Below are positions 1 through 4,987 of a stretch of 8,290 nt of DNA, piece after piece; the stretch's first letter is position 1; every line of letters begins with the position of its first letter. Origin of the DNA: Alphaproteobacteria bacterium (GTDB taxonomy: Bacteria; Pseudomonadota; Alphaproteobacteria; Caulobacterales; Caulobacteraceae); assembly GCA_018895795.1 (NCBI GenBank), contig JAHINZ010000147.1, positions 1-8,290 of the forward strand, read 5' to 3'. The notes under the pieces are model-generated. The model was given only the letters and a program-made list of their open reading frames with translations, was not told the DNA's origin and searched no databases. The translations under genes were made by a program, and so were the position numbers.

Positions 1-329
1 ATCACATGGTCGAAAGTCAGGTCCTGGCCCGAGCCGCAATACTGGCAGGCGAAGCTGTCGCGCAGGAACAGGTTGAAGCGCGTGAAGGCCGGCGGACGGT
101 CCTGAGGCACATACTGCTTCAGCGACACCACGCTGGGCAGCTTCATCTCGAACGACGGCGAGTGCACCACGTGATCATAGGTCGAGACCACCTCGACACG
201 GTCCAGGAACACCGCCTTGATCACCTCTTGCCAAGGCCAGAGGGACAGCGGGTAGTAGCTCAGCGGTCGATAGTCGGCATTGAGCACCAAGGCCGGCATG
301 CCAGACGGCGGACGGGAGAGAACCTGCAT
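1..329 (-). CDS. HNH endonuclease family protein (5' part; runs off the left edge)
   Basis: The first 109 codons of a minus-strand gene are present. It begins at the ATG at 329-327 and is cut by the window edge. A strong ribosome binding site, GGGAGG (complement of 335-340), lies 5 nt before this ATG and decides the start. The protein starts MQVLSRPPSGMPALVLNADY, and the first half has no recognised catalytic motif. A zinc-type CxxC pair, CQYC, follows at residues 95-98. The visible part ends in TFDHV (Asp107, His108), which matches the opening of the HNH core, where this Asp-His pair belongs to the metal-binding, catalytic region. The rest of the HNH motif and the second CxxC pair expected in this family lie outside the window. 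Proteins of this type are widespread single-copy chromosomal genes in alphaproteobacteria and their cellular role is not established. It lies 166 bp downstream of the alkA-like gene on the same strand, with no clear promoter or terminator between them. Confidence 0.88.
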   Translation of the reverse strand, partial: MQVLSRPPSGMPALVLNADYRPLSYYPLSLWPWQEVIKAVFLDRVEVVSTYDHVVHSPSFEMKLPSVVSLKQYVPQDRPPAFTRFNLFLRDSFACQYCGSGQDLTFDHV

Positions 330-495
330 CAGGACCTCCCTTTGGGCCCAGACGGGACCCTATGAAGCGGATACGCGATCGGACTGAAGACGGGCCTCCT
401 TCCTACGCATTCAATGGGAATCGCCATTCATCCCCGAACGCCTCCGCAGGATGATCCAACTCCACGACGGAACCAAGACATCTGATGATTGCCGA

Positions 496-1143
496 TCAGA
501 TTGGCGGAATTTCGCCTCGCTTGACGGCGCCGTAGCATCGCCACAGCAGATGGGCCGCAACCCCGCGATAGGGTTTCCAGGCTTCGGCGCGCGAATAGGC
601 CTGTTTTTCAGTAGGCCGGATCTCGGCGCGATCGACCCAGCGCAGAGCCTCCTGGAGCGCCACATCGCCGCCGGGAAACACATCCAGCCGACCCTCGCAG
701 AACATCAGATAGGTTTCGGCCGTCCACCGCCCGACACCCTTGATCGCCATCAGGGCCGCCGAGGCCTCATCATCGGACATGTGGACCAGGGCGTTCAGAT
801 CGCAGGCGCCTGACACATGGGCTTCCGCGATGGCGCGGGCGTAGCGAACCTTGGGACGAGACAGACCCAGGCCCTGCAGGGCGATATCCTCCAACTCCAG
901 GACGGCCCCGGGCGAGACTTCGCCAAGACCCGCTTGGACCCGGGCCCAGATGGCGGCGGCCGAAGCCAAGGACACCTGCTGATAGACGATCAGTCTCAAA
1001 AGGCCGGCGAAGCCGGGCTCGGCGGTCCGCCAGGGAAACACCGGCGTCACGGCCTCGATCGCCGCGAGGGCGGGATCGGCGGCGGCGAGATGGACGCGCG
1101 CGGCGCGGATCTGGTCGGCGGTGGGAGCGCGGTCTGGAGTCAC
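496..1143 (-). CDS. alkA: DNA-3-methyladenine glycosylase II (AlkA family, HhH-GPD)
   Basis: This 215-residue protein of the HhH-GPD base-excision repair superfamily should cut alkylated bases such as 3-methyladenine from DNA, leaving an abasic site. The family signature YQQVS is at residues 54-58. The helix-hairpin-helix DNA-binding motif is around 131-148 (MAIKGVGRWTAETYLMF). The block after it, DVFPGGDVAL, carries the presumed catalytic Asp160, equivalent to Asp238 of E. coli AlkA. At 215 residues it lacks the N-terminal domain of E. coli AlkA (282 aa) and resembles the short bacterial form, like yeast MAG1-type cores. The start is a GTG at 1143-1141, with only a weak AGG-type ribosome binding site. 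The nearby ATG at 1159 is in another frame. It lies 48 bp downstream of the GreA-like gene on the same strand and may be co-transcribed with it. No Ada-type operator was recognised. Confidence 0.9.
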   Translation of the reverse strand: MTPDRAPTADQIRAARVHLAAADPALAAIEAVTPVFPWRTAEPGFAGLLRLIVYQQVSLASAAAIWARVQAGLGEVSPGAVLELEDIALQGLGLSRPKVRYARAIAEAHVSGACDLNALVHMSDDEASAALMAIKGVGRWTAETYLMFCEGRLDVFPGGDVALQEALRWVDRAEIRPTEKQAYSRAEAWKPYRGVAAHLLWRCYGAVKRGEIPPI

Positions 1144-1191
1144 GGCGCGACCTGAGCATCGCGGCGCAAGCGCGGCAACCCGATCCTTGCT

Positions 1192-1671
1192 CTAGGCGAT
1201 CTCGACGATCTCGACCTCGCCGCCGGCGACCATCGCGGTGTCGCCAAGAGTCTTGCCCAGCAGGGCCCGCGCCAGGGGCGAAACATAAGATACCGAGCCG
1301 CCAGCGGGATCGGCCTCGTCCTCTCCCACGATGCGGTAGGTCTGACGACGACCGTCCGCGCGGTCAAAGGTGACGGCCTGTCCGAAATGGACCACGTCGG
1401 CCGGCCCGGCGGGCTCGGTCAGCTGAGCGCTCGCCCGTCGCGCCGCGTAGTAGCGCAGGTCGCGCGTGGCCCGGGCCATGGCGGTGCGATCCTCGGCCAC
1501 GCCGCCCGTGGCCTGGGCGGCGCTGTAGGCGGAGCGCGCTTCAGCCAACGCGGCCTCAAGCTGGGCGAGCCCGCGCGCGGTGACGAGGTTGGGATTGGCG
1601 GAGATCGGCCGGTCGAGCAGGTCGGCGGCGAAGGCCTCGCTGTCGCCTTCCTTGGTGAAGGCGACGCTCAT
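1192..1671 (-). CDS. GreA/GreB-family transcription elongation factor, divergent
   Basis: A 159-residue protein with the two-part Gre layout. Residues about 30-85 are a predicted N-terminal helical hairpin (coiled coil). Residues about 92-159 are the C-terminal FKBP-like domain that docks on RNA polymerase. The C-terminal domain is clear: YRIVGEDEADPAGG at 112-125 followed by SPLARALLGKTLGD at 131-144, both hallmarks of GreA/GreB. The coiled-coil tip differs from classical GreA. Where E. coli has GDLSEN (Asp41, Glu44), this protein has GGVAED at about 56-61, so the Asp position is Gly and the acidic residues are Glu60-Asp61. The stretch RDLRYYAARRASAQ follows at 70-83. From family knowledge, related divergent Gre proteins occur as second copies in alphaproteobacteria, so transcript-cleavage activity should not be assumed. 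The start is the ATG at 1671-1669; no strong ribosome binding site precedes it. Expected in the cytoplasm on RNA polymerase. Confidence 0.85.
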   Translation of the reverse strand: MSVAFTKEGDSEAFAADLLDRPISANPNLVTARGLAQLEAALAEARSAYSAAQATGGVAEDRTAMARATRDLRYYAARRASAQLTEPAGPADVVHFGQAVTFDRADGRRQTYRIVGEDEADPAGGSVSYVSPLARALLGKTLGDTAMVAGGEVEIVEIA

Positions 1672-1883
1672 CGGCGGGCAAGCGGAATAAAGAAGATCAT
1701 GGACAGGAAATCCGGAGAGCGACGGGACGTTCCCGGCGCGAGTCTCGGTTTCCAGACGCGTCGGCGCTCCGTGCTAACCCCCGCTCCGTCCGGGTTCAAG
1801 GGCCGGGACTTCGGCGCAAGACCGAGCGCGACGGCGGGACCGCGCGGATCGCGCCAATCCCACCGTTCGCGGACAAACCAACC
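1672..1883. other. Gene-free stretch between the GreA-like gene and the small ORF
   Basis: No convincing coding frame was found here on either strand. The stretch holds the tentative promoter at 1771-1799 and two short GC-rich hairpins: CGGGA-cgt-TCCCG at 1723-1735 and GCGCG-gat-CGCGC at 1842-1854. Neither is followed by a T-run on either strand, so they are not convincing intrinsic terminators. Transcription from the upstream promoter at about 2066-2093 could therefore continue into the GreA-like gene. Confidence 0.5.
1771..1799 (-). promoter_or_regulatory. Possible promoter for the GreA-like gene
   Basis: On the minus strand, TTGAACC (complement of 1793-1799) and GTTAGCAC (complement of 1771-1778) are separated by 14 nt. 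They partly match the Caulobacter housekeeping pattern TTGACGS-N10-14-GCTANAWC, with 6 of 8 matching positions in the second box. Transcription would start about 90 nt before the ATG at 1671. The -35 box is imperfect, so this is tentative. Confidence 0.28.
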
Positions 1884-1994
1884 TTACAGAACAATCCCCG
1901 CGACGGCGCCCGCGAGCGCGAGAGCCAACACCAGAAAATAGCCGCCAGCCATGCGGTCAAAGGCGGCTTCAAAAGCGGAAAGCGAACGGAACAT
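1884..1994 (-). CDS. Small putative single-pass membrane protein (36 aa), unrecognised
   Basis: A short frame from the ATG at 1994-1992 to a TAA at 1886-1884 encodes a 36-residue peptide. It begins MFRSLSAFEAAFDRMAGG and continues with an uninterrupted hydrophobic run (about residues 18-36, YFLVLALALAGAVAGIVL) that could span the membrane once. A good ribosome binding site, GAGGGA (complement of 2003-2008), stands 8 nt before the ATG. A good candidate promoter lies about 70-100 nt upstream (2066-2093). The short amphipathic N-terminus carries Arg3, Glu9, Asp13 and Arg14. I do not recognise the family. The gene is divergent from the TetR-family regulator, and a palindrome overlaps its promoter, which suggests regulation by that protein (inference). 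A longer overlapping frame in another phase (1796-2053) lacks such features and has an implausible Arg/Ser/Pro-rich composition. Shortness is the main reason for caution. Confidence 0.6.
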   Translation of the reverse strand: MFRSLSAFEAAFDRMAGGYFLVLALALAGAVAGIVL

Positions 1995-2059
1995 CTCAGA
2001 AATCCCTCATTTTTTGTGGACCTTGCCGCTTTGTCGGGCCAAGGCCGTCCCATCTGGAC

Positions 2060-2083
2060 GGTGCTTAGATAGCACCAATCTAA
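2060..2083. promoter_or_regulatory. Overlapping inverted repeats, probable operator of the TetR-family regulator
   Basis: Two perfect inverted repeats overlap. One is TTAGAT-N7-ATCTAA at 2065-2083, a 19-bp site of the size and form typical of TetR-family operators. The other is GGTGCT-tagat-AGCACC at 2060-2076. Both cover the -10 box of the divergent promoter at 2066-2093. They sit about 70-90 nt upstream of the regulator's start. A third short palindrome, AAGAT-a-ATCTT, occupies 2092-2102 and overlaps the edge of the -35 box. Repression of the small ORF and autoregulation of the TetR gene are inferred from position. Confidence 0.5.
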
Positions 2084-2093
2084 ACGGCGTCAA
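2066..2093 (-). promoter_or_regulatory. Housekeeping-type promoter driving the 36-aa ORF
   Basis: Read on the minus strand, TTGACG (complement of 2088-2093, followed by C) matches the Caulobacter sigma-73 -35 consensus TTGACGS exactly. GCTATCTA (complement of 2066-2073) matches GCTANAWC at 6 of 8 positions. The 14 nt between hexamer and octamer fit the known spacing. Transcription should start near 2059, giving a leader of about 65 nt before the ATG at 1994. The -10 box lies inside the inverted repeats at 2060-2083. Confidence 0.6.
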
Positions 2094-2150
2094 GATAATC
2101 TTTACAGCGTTTGGATGGAATTTTTGAACGAAGGGGGTACAGTGTGCGGG

Positions 2151-2771
2151 ATGACCAGCGCAGCACCAGAAACCCGTCCGTATCACCATGGCGATCTCAG
2201 CCGGGCGCTGATTGATGCAGCGCGTCGGATCCTGGAGCGTGATGGCCCGGCGGCCCTGTCGCTTCGCGCCGTGGCGCGCGAAGCCGGCGTCAGCCCCGCG
2301 GCGCCCTATCACCACTTCAAGGACAAGAACGAGCTGCTGGAGGCCGTCGCCCACGAGGGCTGGGTGGCTCTGGACACCGCCTTGCTGACGGCGCGCGCCT
2401 CCGCCGCGGACGCCCGCGATCGCATGACGGGCCTGGGCGTGGCCTATGTGCAGTTCGCCCGTGACAATCCCGCCCTCTACCGCGTGATGTACGACCGCTC
2501 GCGCGACAAGGACGCCCTCCCCGACCAGATGAAGGAGGAAGGCGCCTATTGCCAGGTGCGCAACACCATCTCCGAACAGACGGGCGGCGGCGTCACCGAT
2601 ATCGACCTTGAGCTGGCGACGATCGCCGCATGGTGCGCGGCGCATGGCCTGGCCGAGATGATCAGCTTCAAGCAGTTCGCCCCGCTGAAGGAGCTGCTGG
2701 GCGGCGAGGACGCCTTCCTGCGCGCCGTGTTCGAGCACCTGGGCATGTTCTCGAAGTACGACCGGGGCTAG
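2151..2771 (+). CDS. TetR/AcrR-family transcriptional regulator (WHG-type C-terminus)
   Basis: A 206-residue TetR-family repressor. The N-terminal DNA-binding domain begins at YHHGDLSRALIDAA (residues 11-24). The helix-turn-helix is at about 37-56 (SLRAVAREAGVSPAAPYHHF), followed by KDKNELLEAV. The C-terminal ligand and dimer domain contains YVQFARDNPALYRVMYD at 99-115, typical of the WHG (TetR_C_33) group; the ligand cannot be predicted. The ATG at 2151 fits family N-termini best, though its purine-rich AAGGGGG (2131-2137) is 13 nt away. An in-frame GTG at 2142 (209 aa) has the same element 4 nt away, and an in-frame ATG at 2115 has no ribosome binding site. The gene is divergent from the 36-aa membrane peptide and shares with it the palindromic region 2060-2083. 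gluQ follows 3 nt after its stop in the same frame, so the two are co-transcribed. Confidence 0.9.
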   Translation: MTSAAPETRPYHHGDLSRALIDAARRILERDGPAALSLRAVAREAGVSPAAPYHHFKDKNELLEAVAHEGWVALDTALLTARASAADARDRMTGLGVAYVQFARDNPALYRVMYDRSRDKDALPDQMKEEGAYCQVRNTISEQTGGGVTDIDLELATIAAWCAAHGLAEMISFKQFAPLKELLGGEDAFLRAVFEHLGMFSKYDRG

Positions 2772-2774
2772 ACC

Positions 2775-3617
2775 TTGGTCTTCGCCACTCGGTTCGCCCC
2801 GTCGCCGACGGGGCTCCTGCATCGCGGCCACGCCTTTTCCACCCTCACGGCCTTCGAAGCCGCCCGTGCTGTCGGCGGTCGCTTCGTCCTGCGGATCGAG
2901 GATATCGACGCCACCCGCTGCCGGCCTGAATATGAGGCGGCCATCCTCGAAGACCTCGCCTGGCTGGGGCTGGAGTGGGAACGGCCGGTGCGGCGACAGT
3001 CGGATCATCTGGCCGACTACCAAGCCGCTCTCGACATCCTGCGCGAACGCGGCCTGGTCTATCGCTGTTTCAAGACCCGCAAGGACCTCGACATCGGTCG
3101 CGCGCCGCATGCGCCGCAGACGCCGTTCACGGGCGCCGCCCTGCCGGCGCGCGAGGAAGCCGACCGGCTAGCGCATGGCGAGGCTTTCGCCTGGCGGCTG
3201 TCCTTGGCCGCGGCGCGCGAGGCTCTGGGCGGGTTCGATGGGCTCGACTTCGCCGAAGAAGGCGCCGGACCAGCCGGCGAAACCGGCCTGATCACCGCGC
3301 GTCCCGAAACGGCGGGCGACATCGTCCTGGCCCGCAAGGACGTCGGCGTGGCCTATCATCTGGCCGTCGTGTTCGACGACGCCCTGCAAGACATCACCCA
3401 TGTGATCCGGGGCGAGGATCTGTTCGCGGCGACGCATATCCAGCGCGTGCTGCAGGCCTTGCTCGGCCTGCCGACGCCGACCTATCGCCACCACCGCCTG
3501 CTGATCGGCCCAGACGGCAAGCGCTACGCCAAGCGCGACAAGGCCCAGACCCTGCGCGAACTCCGCGCCGACGGCCTGACGCCGCAAGCGCTACGGGCCG
3601 AGATGGGTTTCGCCTAG
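2775..3617 (+). CDS. gluQ: Glutamyl-Q tRNA(Asp) synthetase (GluQ-RS)
   Basis: This 280-residue paralogue of the glutamyl-tRNA synthetase catalytic domain activates glutamate and transfers it to the queuosine base at position 34 of tRNA(Asp), not to a tRNA 3' end. The class I signature RFAPSPTGLLHRGH at residues 6-19 contains the HIGH-like HRGH. IEDID (41-45) follows, and YAKRD at 251-255 replaces KMSKS. No anticodon-binding domain follows, and the length matches GluQ-RS, not full GltX. The zinc site of E. coli GluQ-RS (YadB) appears lost: CxC is here CFK (Cys98, Lys100), and no Cys occurs in the segment after it. The only reasonable start is TTG at 2775, 3 nt after the TetR stop, with GGGG about 9 nt upstream. 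Translation is probably coupled to the regulator. The stop overlaps that of the convergent acetyltransferase gene. Confidence 0.94.
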   Translation: MVFATRFAPSPTGLLHRGHAFSTLTAFEAARAVGGRFVLRIEDIDATRCRPEYEAAILEDLAWLGLEWERPVRRQSDHLADYQAALDILRERGLVYRCFKTRKDLDIGRAPHAPQTPFTGAALPAREEADRLAHGEAFAWRLSLAAAREALGGFDGLDFAEEGAGPAGETGLITARPETAGDIVLARKDVGVAYHLAVVFDDALQDITHVIRGEDLFAATHIQRVLQALLGLPTPTYRHHRLLIGPDGKRYAKRDKAQTLRELRADGLTPQALRAEMGFA

Positions 3618-4351
3618 GCATTCACCCAATAGCGATAGCTGTAGGCCGCGCTGAAGCCTTCGCGTTCATAGAGCGCGATGGCCGGCGCGTTATCGGCCTC
3701 GACCTGCAGATAGGCGTGAGACGCGCCAAGCGCGCCGGCCTCGGCCAGCAAGGCCAGCAGGATCCGTCGCGCCAGGCCCTTTCGGCGATGGTCGGGCGAA
3801 GTGCGCATGCCGAAAATTCCGGCCCACGCCCCCTCGACGGCGGACGCGCCGATCGCCGCGGGGTCGCCCTCGATATCCAGCCGGGCGAAACGCGCCGGCG
3901 GCGGAATACGGGCCAAGGTCTCCAGCCGCTCCCGCGCATCGGCGACATTGCCGCCGGCCGACGCCGTGAACACCGCGCCGAAGGCGGCGTCCGGCGCGGG
4001 CGAGAGTGTCACATCCGGATCGACCTGCCCCAGCGCGGCCCCAACCATCACCAGAGTCGTCTTGACGCCCGCATAGCCGCGTCGGGCCAGGCGCTGCGCC
4101 AAGTCATCGGGCGCGGTCGCGCCGTCGGTCAGCTTGAAGCGCGGCGGCAGGCCCCGCGCCGCAAACCAAGCCTCCGCCGCCTCGATCGCCGCCCCGACCT
4201 CGCGATCGGGCGCGGCCAGCGGCCAGCAGGCGTTGGAGCGCATCGACCAGCCGTCGGCGGCGTTCAAGCGCCAGCCGCCGAGTCTCGAGCGTTCGCGCGC
4301 CGGCCAGGCCCGGTCGGCGATCGGCTCGAGAACGGCGGCATCGACGTTCAC
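3614..4351 (-). CDS. GNAT-family N-acetyltransferase
   Basis: A 245-residue acetyl-CoA-dependent acyltransferase, presumably cytoplasmic. The C-terminal half carries the GNAT core. Motif A is GMRTSPDHRRKGLARRIL at 181-198, where RRKGLA forms the pyrophosphate-binding loop. YLQVEADNAPAIALYEREGF at 214-233 is the motif B region. The N-terminal half (about 1-110) has GWRLNAADGWSMRSNACWPL at 26-45, which resembles the degenerate N-terminal GNAT-like half of two-domain family members. The substrate cannot be read from sequence. The start is a GTG at 4351-4349, only 3 nt after the TAG of the TlpA-like gene, which implies translational coupling. No better in-frame start is nearby. The TAG stop at 3616-3614 overlaps the gluQ stop on the other strand, sharing CTAG at 3614-3617. 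Confidence 0.87.
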   Translation of the reverse strand: MNVDAAVLEPIADRAWPARERSRLGGWRLNAADGWSMRSNACWPLAAPDREVGAAIEAAEAWFAARGLPPRFKLTDGATAPDDLAQRLARRGYAGVKTTLVMVGAALGQVDPDVTLSPAPDAAFGAVFTASAGGNVADARERLETLARIPPPARFARLDIEGDPAAIGASAVEGAWAGIFGMRTSPDHRRKGLARRILLALLAEAGALGASHAYLQVEADNAPAIALYEREGFSAAYSYRYWVNA

Positions 4352-4354
4352 GGC

Positions 4355-4987
4355 CTATTTCTCGGCCAGGAGCTTCTCGACCAGGCCGCGCGCCTCGGGA
4401 CTGGACCAGTCGGCGTCGCCCGCCATCCGGGCCCGCTCGCGTCCGTGGCGGTCATAGATCACCGTGGTCGGATAGCCGGCGGCGCGGGGTTCGAGATCGA
4501 ACGACAGCTTGTAGGACGGATCCCGGTACAGCTTCAGCGGCGCATTGGCCGCCATCTCGGCCTGGGCCAGGTTGAGGTCCGAATCCCGATCGACGCTGAT
4601 CGGCAGCACCGTCAGGGGCTGAGTCACATACAGCGCCTGCAGCTTGGCCAGGGTGGGCATCTCTTTCTTGCAGGGCGCGCACCAGGTGGCCCACAGGTTC
4701 ATCACCACCACCTGCCCCTCGAAATCGGCAAGGGTCATCGGCTTTCCGGCTTCGTCGAAGAAGGTTGTGCCCGGCGCGACGCGGGGCGCGCTCGGCAGGT
4801 CGAGCTTGGCCAGCGACGCGCGCTTGAATTCGTCGAGGTTGGCGGGGCCAGAGGGTTTGATGGATGAGGCGACGATGACATATAGAACCGCCGCGACGCC
4901 GATCAGCATGGCGGCGCCGATCGCCCACTTCAGCGGATTGCGCTTGTTCGCGCCCGATCCGTTCTCGCCCGACTGGATTTCGCTCAT
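4355..4987 (-). CDS. TlpA-family membrane-anchored thioredoxin-like disulfide reductase
   Basis: A 210-residue thioredoxin-fold protein. Residues 1-20 are polar with Lys/Arg just before the membrane, and 21-42 form one hydrophobic anchor (WAIGAAMLIGVAAVLYVIVA). The rest should lie in the periplasm. The active site WCAPC is at 102-106 (Cys103, Cys106), preceded by VVVMNLWAT. The cis-proline loop is GYPTT at 171-175 (Pro173). This arrangement is that of TlpA/ResA proteins, which reduce disulfides in cytochrome c maturation or cytochrome oxidase copper-site assembly; the target here is unknown. The start is the ATG at 4987-4985. The frame stays open upstream only because it runs antisense to argH. 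GGAGG on the minus strand lies a rather distant 13 nt before it. The start codon directly abuts the argH start, so the promoter must lie inside argH coding sequence. The GNAT gene follows 3 nt after the stop. Confidence 0.92.
   Translation of the reverse strand: MSEIQSGENGSGANKRNPLKWAIGAAMLIGVAAVLYVIVASSIKPSGPANLDEFKRASLAKLDLPSAPRVAPGTTFFDEAGKPMTLADFEGQVVVMNLWATWCAPCKKEMPTLAKLQALYVTQPLTVLPISVDRDSDLNLAQAEMAANAPLKLYRDPSYKLSFDLEPRAAGYPTTVIYDRHGRERARMAGDADWSSPEARGLVEKLLAEK

Noticed and set aside
413..428. AATGG-N6-CCATT hairpin between the alkA and HNH genes
   Set aside because: Only 5 bp, AT-rich and without a T-run; too weak to call a terminator.
1996..2010. Four-codon ORF (ATG...TGA) ending 1 nt before the ATG of the 36-aa ORF, a possible uORF
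   Set aside because: It contains the ribosome binding site of the real start and has none of its own; most likely chance.
1796..2053. 85-codon minus-strand frame overlapping the 36-aa ORF in another phase
   Set aside because: Arg/Ser/Pro/Trp-rich, no ribosome binding site, whereas the 36-aa frame has a good one and a coherent membrane segment.
2094..2099. GATAAT on the plus strand as a -10 box for the TetR gene
   Set aside because: No TTG-type -35 box at 16-18 nt upstream; it could still be used but cannot be supported alone.
2007..3110. Minus-strand frame of 367 codons antisense to the TetR gene and gluQ
   Set aside because: Shadow frame; low-complexity Gly/Gln/Arg composition, overlaps motif-bearing genes.
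2975..4867. Plus-strand frame of 630 codons across gluQ, the GNAT gene and the TlpA-like gene
   Set aside because: Arg/Pro/Gly-rich, no family motif, overlaps three well-supported genes in other frames.
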